Part shown: positions 26,905 through 36,695 of the stretch, one piece after another
Numbering within the stretch: position 1 is the first letter of the stretch
Layout: each line of letters opens with the position of its first letter
NCBI GenBank assembly: GCA_000332255.1
Contig: KB235926.1
Location: 3,656,815 to 3,720,814 of the forward strand
Length of the DNA: 64,000 bases
DNA from: a cyanobacterium PCC 7702
GTDB taxonomy: Bacteria; Cyanobacteriota; Cyanobacteriia; Cyanobacteriales; Nostocaceae
Direction of reading: 5' to 3'
Notes under the pieces: model-generated
Told to the model about the DNA's origin: nothing
The model's input: only the letters and a program-made list of their open reading frames with translations
The model's database searches: none
Made by a program: the position numbers and the translations under genes

Positions 26905-27603
26905 TTAGCTAGTTACTTCCTCTAGTTGTTGGTTACCAACTCGTTTTCGAATCACCTTTGCAGGTACTCCCACAGCAATAGAAAAGGGAGGAATATCTTT
27001 GTTGACAACAGCTCCTGCACCGATAACGCTACCCTTACCGATGGTGATTCCATCTAGTACTGTGACCCCATGTCCTAACCAACAGTCATCTTCTATAACT
27101 ATTCCCTGACAAGTTACGCCTTGGTCTGCTATGTATTGGGAAGGATTTGCAAAAGTGTGACTATTGGCAAATATTCCTGAATGGGCTGCAATCAAACAGC
27201 GCCTGCCAATTTTAATGTTTCCTGGACCGGCGATACAAACACCTGGACCGATAAACGTGTCTTGGGCAATATGAATGCAAGTATTTTCTAAACAACCAAT
27301 ATCAACGTTTCTCTCAATAGCAACTCCTTTTTCTAGACAAATGCGATTATTTTTGTGTCCTCTAGCATCTATGCGTACGCCTTTAAAAATATGCACGCCA
27401 TTATTAATTTCAATACAAGCAGCATTAATAAATTCAACGCCATTTTGGATATAGACGGAATGACCGATTTGAGCAAATACCAAACGGTAGATTAAGTTGC
27501 GTAATTTCGGTCCGAAAGCAATGGTAGGAATTTCCCCGAGCAAACTAAATATCAAAACTTCTTGAAGACGCTTAAATTTGGAAAATGATTGTTGTTGGTT
27601 CAT
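26905..27603 (-). CDS. hexapeptide-repeat acyltransferase (LbH family)
   Basis: This 232-residue protein is a left-handed beta-helix acyltransferase related to maltose/galactoside O-acetyltransferases. Hexapeptide turns run through most of it (INNGVHIFKGVRID, IGPGVCIAGPGNIKIGRRC). The catalytic-region histidine is in IFANSHTF, and the C-terminal signature DDCWLGHGVTVLDGITIGKG, VIGAGAVVNKDIPP and GVPAKVIRKR is complete. It probably acetylates a sugar of a surface polysaccharide. No other polysaccharide gene is adjacent, so the acceptor is unknown. Confidence 0.9.
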   Translation of the reverse strand: MNQQQSFSKFKRLQEVLIFSLLGEIPTIAFGPKLRNLIYRLVFAQIGHSVYIQNGVEFINAACIEINNGVHIFKGVRIDARGHKNNRICLEKGVAIERNVDIGCLENTCIHIAQDTFIGPGVCIAGPGNIKIGRRCLIAAHSGIFANSHTFANPSQYIADQGVTCQGIVIEDDCWLGHGVTVLDGITIGKGSVIGAGAVVNKDIPPFSIAVGVPAKVIRKRVGNQQLEEVTS

Positions 27604-28734
27604 AGCCTATTTACTCTTTTTATTTTTGTTAACTGCTGCTCTACCAAAAATGGAAATTTATTTTGGCAAATAAATCCTCTTACCCAAGTTTCATAGCTAG
27701 TTGATATAACCCAGAAATCTGAGCAGCAAAATTTCCTATTCAGCTAGCTGCTTGTTTTTACAACTTGGTATCAAACCTATTGGTTGGCAATGAAATTGTC
27801 TTGCTAGATAAAAAGCTTGCCTTGGAGTACTGTAGATGGTTGAGATGATTTTTTGATTTCTCACGCGCTCCAGAAAAGATTACAGCAGTTAGCTGTAGGA
27901 AGTATTTTCGCTATGCAGTTACTTTTCCAGACAAGCAAAAATTCAATCTTCTTACCAACCCAACTACATTTGGGAATTTTTGTTTTTGAGGATTGCAAAT
28001 GTTGTTATTGCACTTCTTGCGTATAAGCAATTTAAGGTGGAGTTTCTCCAACTTCAGCCATCACATTCAGCTTGGCTGAAAAAAGATAAGCGCTTCCTCG
28101 ATTTATGTGACGGCTTTCCTGCAGCCAATTTCTATCGTTTGCTGCTTTTGTCATGATGTGCGTAGATTAACCACCGACAAATGAAACTGCATTAAGTTGT
28201 ACAGGTTACTTTTAGCAACGATCCTGCCTACCTGTACCATACATTATTTAGCCATCTTAATGATTAACAATCTTAGCTTCATTTTATTGTTTTTTTATAA
28301 AGTTTACATAAAGTTGTGATTTCAATTTTGCCAAGGTTGTTGAGAGGAAGACTGGTCGGGCAGAAGATGTTAAATTGAATACCTAGTAGCTGGAAATGGG
28401 GTGGAAGTGGATGGAAATTACAGCGATCGCTTGTTTTCTATTTTTGCTCTCCAGGGAAGTTGCAGCTACTAACGCTCTGCAACATACAAAAAACAAAAAT
28501 ATAGCTTCATACCTGCGATATATTTTTATATGTCGAGCCCAAATTTCCATAGGAGAAAGATGGGCGATCGCTTGCCGACGGAGCTTGTTGCTAAATATTG
28601 GCATCAAAGCTTGATAATTATTAGCAAAATTTCATCATGTTAGGGGTAATTTACAAACACAGTATAAAAAATTGGCAACATGAACTAAAGACAGACAACA
28701 ATAGCCATAGCTAGACTTGGAGTTCTGCCTGCCT
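27604..28734. other. 1.1-kb intergenic region before the phosphorylase gene
   Basis: This is the longest stretch without a confident gene. It is A/T-rich and holds short direct and inverted motifs (TTCAGCC...GGCTGAA at about 28053-28080; ACAGC-AGTTA-GCTGT near 27893). Overlapping plus and minus frames of about 73 codons at 28383-28614 lack ribosome sites and coding pattern. TATA-like boxes around 28290-28310 may drive a transcript. I see no tRNA or recognisable structural RNA, but an unannotated small RNA cannot be excluded. Confidence 0.45.
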
Positions 28735-31296
28735 ATGCAGCCAATTCGCACATTCAACGTTTCTCCTTCTTTACCCGCGCGCTTAGAGCCGCTTCGCCAG
28801 CTTGCCTATAACTTACATTGGGATTGGAACGTTGAGACCAAAGATTTGTTTCGCCGCTTGGATCCAGATTTGTGGGAATCGAGCCATCACAATCCCGTTT
28901 TGATGTTGGGAACTATCAGCCAAGCAAGGTTGATGGAAGTAGTCGAAGATGAAGGCTTTTTGGCCCAAATGGATCGTGCTGCTTTGCAGCTAGAAGACTA
29001 TCTCAAAGAGAGAACCTGGTATCAAAAACAGCGTTCGAGTAAATCCAAAGAATGCTACGCCTATTTTTCTGCAGAATTTGGACTTGTAGATTGTTTACCT
29101 ATTTATTCTGGAGGTTTGGGAGTACTAGCTGGCGACCACCTCAAATCAGCAAGCGACTTGGGAATACCGTTAGTAGGAGTAGGCCTGCTGTACCAACAAG
29201 GTTACTTTGCCCAGTATCTCAATGCAGATGGATGGCAGCAAGAACATTATCCGATTAACGACTTTTATAACATGCCTTTGCACCTGGAGCGCAATGCTGA
29301 CGGTTCCGAACTGCGGATTGCGGTAGATTATCCAGGGCGCACCGTGTACGCTAGAGTTTGGCGCGTACAGGTAGGCAGGGTTCCTTTGTACATGCTCGAT
29401 ACCAACATTGAACCAAACAATCCCTACGATCACGATATTACCGACCAGTTGTATGGTGGGGATATCGACATGCGCATCCATCAGGAAATCATGCTGGGTA
29501 TTGGTGGCGTGCGGATGTTAAAAGCATTGGGATATAATATTACCGCCTACCACATGAATGAGGGACATGCGGCCTTCTCCGCCCTAGAACGCATTCGCAT
29601 CCTCATTCAAGAACAGGGAATAAGTTATGAAGAAGCCAGACAAGTGGTAGCTTCCACAAACATTTTTACCACTCACACACCGGTACCTGCGGGCATTGAT
29701 TTGTTTCCTCCGGACAAAGTTTTGCATTATTTAGGTCACTATGCAGATATTTTTGGTTTGAACAAAGACCAATTTTTAGCTTTGGGTCGCGAAAATACCG
29801 GCGATTTGTCAGCGCCTTTTAGTATGGCAGTATTAGCGTTAAAGATGGCGACATTTTCCAACGGTGTAGCTCAGCTGCACGGTGCGGTGTCGCGACAGAT
29901 GTTTCAAGGTTTGTGGAAAGGTTTACCAGTAGAAGAAGTACCGATTGCTGCTATTACTAACGGCGTGCACGCCCGCAGTTGCGTTGCCAAATCTACCCAA
30001 GAGTTATACGATCGCTACTTGGGCCCCAATTGGTCATCAGCACCCAGTGACCATCCTCTATGGGACCGCATGGATGCTATTCCCGACGAGGAGTTGTGGC
30101 GAAATCACGAGCGCTGTCGCCTGGATATGATTTTATACGTGCGAGAGCGTTTGGTGAAGCATTTACGCTCCCGCGGAGCTTCTCCCAGTGAAATTGCCCA
30201 AGCGCAAGAAGTTCTGGATCCCTACGTTCTTACCATTGGTTTTGCTCGCCGCTTTGCAACTTACAAGCGCGCTACCTTGTGGATGCGGGACGTGGAGCGC
30301 GTCAAACGCCTGTTGTTGGGTAACAAACACCGCAAGGTACAATTTGTAATTTCCGGAAAGGCCCATCCCCGAGATATTCCCGGTAAGGAACTAATCCGCG
30401 ACATTAACCATTTTATTCGCGAACAAGGCTTGGAAAAGCAAGTAGTTTTTGTTCCCGACTACGATATTTATATTTCTCGGTTAATGGTAGCTGGTTGCGA
30501 TGTATGGTTAAATACACCCCGCCGTCCTCGGGAAGCTTCGGGAACAAGCGGTATGAAAGCAGCAATGAATGGATTGCCGAATTTAAGCGTCCTAGACGGC
30601 TGGTGGGATGAAGCAGACTATGTTCGTACCGGTTGGGCGATAGGTCACGGAGAAATTTACGACGATCCTAATTATCAGGATCAGGTAGAAGCGAATGCTT
30701 TGTACGACTTACTAGAAAAAGAAGTTGTACCTTTGTTTTACGAACGCGATGCTGATGGCTTGCCAAGACATTGGATCGCCAAAATGAAAGATGCGATTCG
30801 CTTAAACTGTCCTTATTTTAATACAGCGCGGATGGTCAGAGAATACGCCCAGCGGGCATATTTTCCAGCTAGCGATCGCTACTTTACCCTCACAAGTGAT
30901 GGTTACGCTCCTGCTAAAGAATTAGCAGCTTGGAAAGCAAAACTGAACCAGCATTGGTACAACATCAAAATCAGAGATATTGATGTATCTTGCGGTACAG
31001 ACATTAAAGTCAACCAAACCATCGCTGTAAAAGCCAAGTTGGATCTAGCGACTTTAACGAACGACGATATCCAGGTAGAGTTGTATCAAGGTGCAATCGA
31101 TGCCAACGGCGAAATTATCAATGGCGTACCTGTAGTTATGGATTATCAAGGAGAAGACACAGAAGGATTAAGTATTTACACGGCTAATATCTTGTATACA
31201 ACTTCTGGATTGCAAGGCTTATCTTTGCGTGTATTGCCCAAACACAAATACCTTTCCAGTCCCTACGAACCAAGATTGATTTTGTGGGCGCAGTAA
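28735..31296 (+). CDS. glgP: alpha-glucan (glycogen) phosphorylase
   Basis: This 853-residue enzyme releases glucose 1-phosphate from glycogen or maltodextrin. It begins MQPIRTFNVSPSLPARLEPL, the DUF3417-type N-terminal domain of the shorter phosphorylase branch. Later motifs are YFSAEFGL, YSGGLGVLAGDHLKSASDLG, YHMNEGHAAFSALERI, ITNGVHARSC and EASGTSGMKAAMNGLPNLS, the last belonging to the PLP/glucose-binding core. A TTG start at 28717 is possible; the ATG at 28735 matches the family. It provides glycogen breakdown at night or under stress. The phosphoketolase and MobA genes in the window are not linked to it. Confidence 0.95.
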   Translation: MQPIRTFNVSPSLPARLEPLRQLAYNLHWDWNVETKDLFRRLDPDLWESSHHNPVLMLGTISQARLMEVVEDEGFLAQMDRAALQLEDYLKERTWYQKQRSSKSKECYAYFSAEFGLVDCLPIYSGGLGVLAGDHLKSASDLGIPLVGVGLLYQQGYFAQYLNADGWQQEHYPINDFYNMPLHLERNADGSELRIAVDYPGRTVYARVWRVQVGRVPLYMLDTNIEPNNPYDHDITDQLYGGDIDMRIHQEIMLGIGGVRMLKALGYNITAYHMNEGHAAFSALERIRILIQEQGISYEEARQVVASTNIFTTHTPVPAGIDLFPPDKVLHYLGHYADIFGLNKDQFLALGRENTGDLSAPFSMAVLALKMATFSNGVAQLHGAVSRQMFQGLWKGLPVEEVPIAAITNGVHARSCVAKSTQELYDRYLGPNWSSAPSDHPLWDRMDAIPDEELWRNHERCRLDMILYVRERLVKHLRSRGASPSEIAQAQEVLDPYVLTIGFARRFATYKRATLWMRDVERVKRLLLGNKHRKVQFVISGKAHPRDIPGKELIRDINHFIREQGLEKQVVFVPDYDIYISRLMVAGCDVWLNTPRRPREASGTSGMKAAMNGLPNLSVLDGWWDEADYVRTGWAIGHGEIYDDPNYQDQVEANALYDLLEKEVVPLFYERDADGLPRHWIAKMKDAIRLNCPYFNTARMVREYAQRAYFPASDRYFTLTSDGYAPAKELAAWKAKLNQHWYNIKIRDIDVSCGTDIKVNQTIAVKAKLDLATLTNDDIQVELYQGAIDANGEIINGVPVVMDYQGEDTEGLSIYTANILYTTSGLQGLSLRVLPKHKYLSSPYEPRLILWAQ

Positions 31297-31370
31297 AAGG
31301 TAAAAAAGATACGCCCGGGAAAAGCCAAACTTGGGGGATAGGGCTTCTTCCCGATTCTCTTTTTCCCCCA

Positions 31371-32123
31371 TTAGTTTCTTTGCGGAATCACGATGTAACC
31401 TGTGGTGCGATCGCCCAAAACAAGGTTGCGTTCTTTTCCCCAATACCACCAGTATGCTGCAACATAAGCACAAATGAGACTATCTAACTTATCTTCAACT
31501 TCTTTGAGCACAGCGCCGGTTGACGATAAAAGCAAAATATCAAAAGGAAACGGGGAAGAAGATTTTTGATTTTGCCCTAAATACAAACTTGGTTCCAAAA
31601 ACGGTAGAGTCTGGGTGATGTAATTTTGCAATTTTATCAGTTCTAACCGACGTTCTTCAAGGCGTCCTTTTTTGTATTTGAGAATGCGTTCTAAGCCAAA
31701 CAGATGCACTATGGCTGGGTGGGGGAAAACTTCTATTTGAAATCTACCAGGTTTTTGTGGTTCGATGGTAGGTGCATGCTGGAAACCTCGAGCTTCTAGC
31801 GCTAAACCGAATTGCACCGTACGTTCTGCAAAAGGTAAGTTGAGGTTAGCTGGGTAGCATCCAGCTTGATATTTACCGAAATACTTGTGGGTAAGTTTGT
31901 CAGGTAGACGACTTCCCGTCAGGTTGGGAATAATTGTCGGTGCGTCCACGGCTATAATGGCACTTTCGTCAGTTTGTACGCAGCGATCGATCCAAAAAAG
32001 AATGTCTGCTATTGTTTGTTTGCGGTCAATATCAAGGATTTGTAGTCGATTTTCTACCCAATTTAAACAACATACCCCAGTTGGTTGCGACCTCCAACCC
32101 AAATCAATGCCTAAAAATTTCAT
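31371..32123 (-). CDS. DUF429 family protein
   Basis: This 250-residue protein has the RNase H-like core typical of DUF429: GIDLGWRSQPTG at the N-terminus, IIAVDAPTIIPN around residue 60, IEVFPHPAIVHLFGL near 155, and YKKGRLEERR. The conserved acidic residues (D7, D60) suggest a nuclease-like or nucleotide-binding site, but the biochemical function of the family is not established. It converges on the phosphorylase gene. Confidence 0.88.
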   Translation of the reverse strand: MKFLGIDLGWRSQPTGVCCLNWVENRLQILDIDRKQTIADILFWIDRCVQTDESAIIAVDAPTIIPNLTGSRLPDKLTHKYFGKYQAGCYPANLNLPFAERTVQFGLALEARGFQHAPTIEPQKPGRFQIEVFPHPAIVHLFGLERILKYKKGRLEERRLELIKLQNYITQTLPFLEPSLYLGQNQKSSSPFPFDILLLSSTGAVLKEVEDKLDSLICAYVAAYWWYWGKERNLVLGDRTTGYIVIPQRN

Positions 32124-32180
32124 TTTTGCCTGTTCCTGCAGAAGCTGGGTGTAATTTATTTCTAAAGTTTACCTCCAGCC

Positions 32181-32217
32181 AAAAAAACCCGCGCCGCAAC
32201 TAAACTTCGGCGTCGGG
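32181..32217 (-). terminator. intrinsic terminator of the secreted repeat protein gene
   Basis: CCCGCGCCG (32188-32196) pairs with CGGCGTCGGG (32208-32217) with a one-base bulge. On the minus strand the stem is followed by seven T residues. It lies about 30 bases past the stop of the 32249-33094 gene. Confidence 0.8.
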
Positions 32218-32248
32218 AGCAAAGAAAGGCGCGTTGCTAATCGCAAAC

Positions 32249-33094
32249 CTAGTTTAAATAGACATCGCCATTTTCGCGAATCCTAATTGCACCTTTACTA
32301 TTTTTTAAATCTGTGGCTTCGTTGAAATTAAGTTCTAACACTCCCGATGAAGAAGCTGTCGGCGTTATCCGCAACAAACCTTTATCTTGACGCACTGCTG
32401 TAATAGTCACCGGTAGTGGCAAATCTCGCAGTACTACCTGTTGTTTGCCACTCAGAAGACGTTGTCCCGTGTGGCCGATCGCTTGATAGCTGATAGGAGC
32501 ATTGGTATTGTTTTTTAATCTGACACTCACTTTGCCATTAATGGGTGTAACCGTGGCTACTGCGGGAGAAATTTCCTCGGGTGCAGGTGGTTGGGTAACG
32601 TTTTCTTGTGGGCGAGCAGGAATAGCAGTTTGGCCGGAAGAACCCTGACTTGACGCTGCTGGTTCTTTAGCTGGACATCCTTGGCGGACAACAAAGCTTC
32701 GCCTGTAAAAACGCGGGTCGTAGAAAATGCTAGGACAAGGATTTAGACTGCTAGAACCGGTAGTAGCCACAGTGGGTGCAGAAGGTGTTTCACCACTACT
32801 TGCGGGCGCTTTTTGTTGATTGGATGCGGGAGGATTGGCAGCAGAAGATGGACTTGATTTTTTTTGTTTTTGAGTGTAGGCGTTGGGCGGACAGCCTTGG
32901 GGAACTAAAACTCTACTATTGTGAGGTTCTAGATAGAAAATACTAGGACAGGGATTTACTTGGGAGGTGGGAGAAACGGAAGGTTGCTGCTGCTGTTGAG
33001 CTAAAGCTGTTTGGGGAATTGCTGGCAAGGTAATGAATAAACTTCCACAAATAGCACTCAAAAAACCAGTCGATTGATAAAAAATTTTCTTCAT
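32249..33094 (-). CDS. secreted protein with duplicated NPCPSIFY motif
   Basis: This 281-residue protein has a signal peptide (hydrophobic core about residues 10-30, cleavage near ALAQQQ). Two copies of a cysteine-pair motif follow, each with NPCPSIFY and then VxQGCP after 15-20 residues (about residues 47-70 and 118-142), so each copy could form a disulfide. Proline/serine-rich linkers separate them. The C-terminal domain (about 190-281, VSVRLKNNTNAPISYQAIGH) resembles a small beta-sandwich. Periplasmic or surface location is likely. Function unknown. Confidence 0.8.
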   Translation of the reverse strand: MKKIFYQSTGFLSAICGSLFITLPAIPQTALAQQQQQPSVSPTSQVNPCPSIFYLEPHNSRVLVPQGCPPNAYTQKQKKSSPSSAANPPASNQQKAPASSGETPSAPTVATTGSSSLNPCPSIFYDPRFYRRSFVVRQGCPAKEPAASSQGSSGQTAIPARPQENVTQPPAPEEISPAVATVTPINGKVSVRLKNNTNAPISYQAIGHTGQRLLSGKQQVVLRDLPLPVTITAVRQDKGLLRITPTASSSGVLELNFNEATDLKNSKGAIRIRENGDVYLN

Positions 33095-33350
33095 ATTTAC
33101 CTCTAGTTTGACTACAGTTGCTACACTCGATCAACTATCTGGTTGATGTTAATTAAGTTGGAGTTTTTATCAAGGCAAACTATCAGTTAATGTCTATCAA
33201 ATTGGCAAAGTCTGTTTCTTCTCGCCTAGGGAATGGAAATTAATTAACTTTCTTGTTGTTACTTCCCTCTCAAGAAAGATAATCATTTCAGGTCGTGGAA
33301 ATTGCACTCAGTTCCCAAAATAATGATTTCCTCAGCTAATGTATTGTTCC

Positions 33351-34814
33351 CTATTTTCCGTCAGCGATTTCCTTTAGATGATCGAGATGAATTGGGAAAG
33401 TAACGGTAACAGTTGTACCTACACCAACAGTACTATCAACTTGAATTTGACCTTGGTGGTTTTCAACAATAGCTTGGGCGATCGCCAACCCCAATCCTGA
33501 ACCAGTAGTAGTTTCTGTTGCGGTCTTCTCTGTATGGGTGCGCGCCGGATCCACCCGATAAAAGCGGTCGAACAAGCGAGGTAAGGCTGCTGCAGGAATA
33601 CCAATCCCAGTATCGCTGACCTTAACTTGCAACTGAGCACTGTGATGGTAGCGCACTCCTGCAATGCGATTTTTTGTTTCTATGCGTGCCAATTCAACTT
33701 TTACTTGTCCGTTGCAGGGAGTATAACGCAAGGCATTACCAATTAAATTTGTAAACAATCGCACTAGTTGATCCCAGTTACCTGTTAATGTGAACCAGTT
33801 TTCTAGTATTTCAGGACTAATTTCGAAGCTAGGAGGATCGATTAAGTTCAAGGTTAAAGTAATGTTTTTTTCAGTTGCTAATAGTTGTTGTTCTTCTACA
33901 ACTTCCATCAATAAAGCATCTAGAGGACAAGGAGAAAAACTTTCTTTGGCAATACCGCTATCTTGACGTGCAAGAAACAGCAAATCGTTGACTAATCTGG
34001 TTAGGCGTTGGGTAAGGCGTTCTACTAGCTTTAATTGTTGCTTGTAGTGACCTAGAGCCGGATTTTCTGTTTCTGCTAACTCTAAATCAGCAATAGCAAC
34101 TTGTACGTTTGTTTGAATTAAAGTAATAGGACTTCTCAGTTCGTGAGAAGCGTCAGCGGTAAACTGTTTGAGGCGCTGGTAAGACTCGCGTACCGGTTCC
34201 ATTGCTTTTCCAGAGAGAAACCATCCGCTAGCTGCTACCGAAAGCACCATTAATCCAGTACCCAGTCCTAAGTCGAAAATCAACTGTCGGCTTGGTTTTG
34301 TGACTTCAAACCAAGGATGGCTAACGCGCAAGTATCCCAGCAGTTGTTTTCCGACTTCTACCCTTTGGGTAACTTGTCGCAGCAGTATATCTGAATTTTC
34401 CGTTGAAGGATAAAGAGGTTGTTGTTTTGTATCTCCTTTTTTTCTAGCTACATGTACGGTTTCTCCGGTGCGGTTGACGTGAATGGGAATATCTAAAGGT
34501 TCGGATAGCGTTGACCACAACAACTCACCGGTGGGACTAAACCACTCTAAATCTATGTGGTCGTCTTCTACGGCGTCAGCATTGTTGCGAAAACTGGCTT
34601 CGACATTAATGCGGTATTTTTTGCTACTAGAATTGACAGGTTCGATAACAAGCGATCGCTCTACTACTTCCACCACGTGGTTCAAAGTATCGTCAATGCG
34701 TTCGATAAGGGTATTGCGAACGTATAAATATACGCCAATGGCAAACAACAACAACAACACGGCGGTGATCGCAGTATACCAAACAGCAAGACGACGACGA
34801 GTGCTTTGAAACAT
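33351..34814 (-). CDS. sensor histidine kinase
   Basis: This 487-residue membrane kinase has a first membrane helix (about 10-30), an extracytoplasmic sensor domain (about 31-175) and a second helix (about 178-205). The phospho-acceptor histidine is in ADASHELRSPITL (about 226), the N-box in NLIGNALRYTP, G1 in VSDTGIGIP and G2 in GSGLGLAIAQAIV, so the catalytic core looks complete. No response regulator gene is next to it, so it is an orphan kinase in this window; its partner is unknown. Confidence 0.95.
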   Translation of the reverse strand: MFQSTRRRLAVWYTAITAVLLLLFAIGVYLYVRNTLIERIDDTLNHVVEVVERSLVIEPVNSSSKKYRINVEASFRNNADAVEDDHIDLEWFSPTGELLWSTLSEPLDIPIHVNRTGETVHVARKKGDTKQQPLYPSTENSDILLRQVTQRVEVGKQLLGYLRVSHPWFEVTKPSRQLIFDLGLGTGLMVLSVAASGWFLSGKAMEPVRESYQRLKQFTADASHELRSPITLIQTNVQVAIADLELAETENPALGHYKQQLKLVERLTQRLTRLVNDLLFLARQDSGIAKESFSPCPLDALLMEVVEEQQLLATEKNITLTLNLIDPPSFEISPEILENWFTLTGNWDQLVRLFTNLIGNALRYTPCNGQVKVELARIETKNRIAGVRYHHSAQLQVKVSDTGIGIPAAALPRLFDRFYRVDPARTHTEKTATETTTGSGLGLAIAQAIVENHQGQIQVDSTVGVGTTVTVTFPIHLDHLKEIADGK

Positions 34815-34964
34815 ATATAAATAGGCGATCGCTGTTTTGCATGTTTAACTACAATATCTATTTTGCCCCGCCTGCGAATTTACTGAGGTGGTGACCTTTG
34901 CATTCACTTAGAACGATAATAAGGAATATATTTTTTAACGTGACGGCAACAGGATGTTAAGTAA

Positions 34965-36674
34965 ATGCTGCTCAACAACCGCTATCAAGTAATTCGCATT
35001 TTGGGAAGCGGTGGCTTTGGTGAAACTTTCTTGGCGGAAGATACCCAAATGCCTTCCCGCCGTCGCTGCGTGATCAAACAACTCAAACCGATTCACAACA
35101 ACCCGCAAGTTTACCAATTGGTACAAGAACGATTTCAGCGGGAAGCAGCAATTTTAGAAGAGTTAGGCAGTTGTTGCCAGCAAATTCCCTCTTTGTATGC
35201 TTATTTTCAATTGCACGGTCAATTCTACTTAGTTCAGGAATGGATTGAAGGTGACACGCTTACCGAAAGGGTTAGACAGCAGGGTTTATTTAGCGAAAGT
35301 GAGGTCCGGGAATTGTTAGTAAATTTATTACCAGTTTTAGCCTACGTACACTCGCGGCACATCGTTCACCGCGACATCAAACCGGACAATATCATTTTGC
35401 GCGCTCAAGATGGCAAACCAGTACTAATTGATTTTGGTGCGGTACGGGAGTGCATGGGAACAGTGCTAAATTCTCAAGGATTACCCACTAGTTCCATTGT
35501 CATCGGTACGCCCGGATATATGCCCAGCGAACAAGCTGCAGGTAGACCGGTATATTCTAGCGATCTGTACAGTTTAGGAATGACGGCTATTTATCTGCTC
35601 ACGGGAAAATCACCCCAACAACTGCAAACAGACTCCCAAACCGGGGAAATTCTTTGGCACGATTACGCCACGCACCTAAGCCCGCCATTTGCGAACATAA
35701 TTGATAAGGCAATACGCTACCATCCCCGCGATCGCTTTGCTAGTGCCAAAGAAATGCTGGACGCCCTTCAAGGAGTAGAAAATACCGTTCCACCAACACT
35801 ACTAACTCATCCTCGCAAAGCTGATGGTCGCAATCCTATTTTGATAGGAAGCGCGATTGCTGCTAGCTTGCTCGGTGGCTCTATCATTGTTGCTAGTGCC
35901 TTGAAACAGCAACCAACTCCACCTGTTGCTGATTTCCCCACCACTACAACACCCCAAGCTCGACAAACGCCACAGCAACCAACTTTACCTTTTGCTGATT
36001 TCCCCACCACTACAACACCCCAAGCTCGACAAACGCCACAGCAACCAACTTTACCTTTTGCTGATTTCCCCACCACTACAACACCCCAAGCTCGACAAAC
36101 GCCACAGCAACCAACTTTACCTTTTGCTGATTTCCCCACCACTACAACACCCCAAGCTCGACAAACGCCACAGCAACCAACTTTACCTTTTGCTGATTTC
36201 CCCACCACTACAACACCCCAAGCTCGACAAACGCCACAGCAACCAACTTTACCTTTTGCTGATTTCCCCACCACTACAACACCTCAGGAGATAGCAAAAA
36301 CTCCCGCTCTCAATTCACCAGCTGTTAAACAATCTGTCTTTAGTGCTGTTTCACCAAAATCATATGCATCGCCACCAAAAGTTACTACAATTAACGATTA
36401 TTCTTGGCTTTCTCAAAGACTGGTAACAGATGCAGATTTAGATGGCAAAGATGGTTTTGAGTTAGATATTATGCGCAATTCCATTTTTGCACGTCACGGT
36501 CGGCGTTTTGAAACTCCAGGTTTGCAAAAATATTTTGACAGTCAACCTTGGTATCGTCCTATTTATTCACCAAAGAATTTTCCGACAAATTTGTTATCTC
36601 CAATCGAGCAGCGAAATGTTGAATATATTGCTAATTACCAAGACCGCCACGATCTCAGATATTTTAAGAAGTAG
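34965..36674 (+). CDS. serine/threonine protein kinase with tandem-repeat linker and YARHG domain
   Basis: This 569-residue Hanks-type kinase has GSGGFGETF (ATP loop), VIKQLKP (catalytic lysine), HRDIKPDNIIL (catalytic loop), DFGAV and GTPGYMPSEQ (activation segment). A membrane helix lies near residues 290-308 (NPILIGSAIAASLLGGSIIV). A linker of six 22-residue units (about 315-446) follows, then a C-terminal YARHG domain (MRNSIFARHGRRF, about 500-560) expected outside the cytoplasm. It has a close paralog at 37273-39108 and a decayed one after it. Substrates are unknown. Confidence 0.95.
   Translation: MLLNNRYQVIRILGSGGFGETFLAEDTQMPSRRRCVIKQLKPIHNNPQVYQLVQERFQREAAILEELGSCCQQIPSLYAYFQLHGQFYLVQEWIEGDTLTERVRQQGLFSESEVRELLVNLLPVLAYVHSRHIVHRDIKPDNIILRAQDGKPVLIDFGAVRECMGTVLNSQGLPTSSIVIGTPGYMPSEQAAGRPVYSSDLYSLGMTAIYLLTGKSPQQLQTDSQTGEILWHDYATHLSPPFANIIDKAIRYHPRDRFASAKEMLDALQGVENTVPPTLLTHPRKADGRNPILIGSAIAASLLGGSIIVASALKQQPTPPVADFPTTTTPQARQTPQQPTLPFADFPTTTTPQARQTPQQPTLPFADFPTTTTPQARQTPQQPTLPFADFPTTTTPQARQTPQQPTLPFADFPTTTTPQARQTPQQPTLPFADFPTTTTPQEIAKTPALNSPAVKQSVFSAVSPKSYASPPKVTTINDYSWLSQRLVTDADLDGKDGFELDIMRNSIFARHGRRFETPGLQKYFDSQPWYRPIYSPKNFPTNLLSPIEQRNVEYIANYQDRHDLRYFKK
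35907..36302 (+). repeat. six-copy 66-bp in-frame tandem repeat
   Basis: Units start at 35907, 35973, 36039, 36105, 36171 and 36237. Copies 2 to 5 appear identical, copy 1 differs at two residues (PPV for LPF) and copy 6 diverges at its end. Each encodes a 22-residue unit around LPFADFPTTTTPQARQTP. Because 66 is a multiple of three and the unit has few stops, long open frames also appear in other frames here; these are shadows. Confidence 0.97.
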
Positions 36675-36695
36675 CTGTAACTAAACTAACTGTGC

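Noticed and set aside
28053-28080. TTCAGCC...GGCTGAA hairpin as a terminator
   Set aside because: On the plus strand it is followed by A residues, and on the minus strand the T-run lies before, not after, the stem; no gene ends nearby.
28383-28614. Overlapping plus and minus frames of about 73 codons
   Set aside because: Low-complexity A/T-rich region with no start signals or recognisable motifs.
35807-36294. Long open frames on both strands over the kinase repeat
   Set aside because: The 66-bp unit is a multiple of three and lacks stops in several phases, so repeats create artificial long frames. The kinase phase is the coding one.
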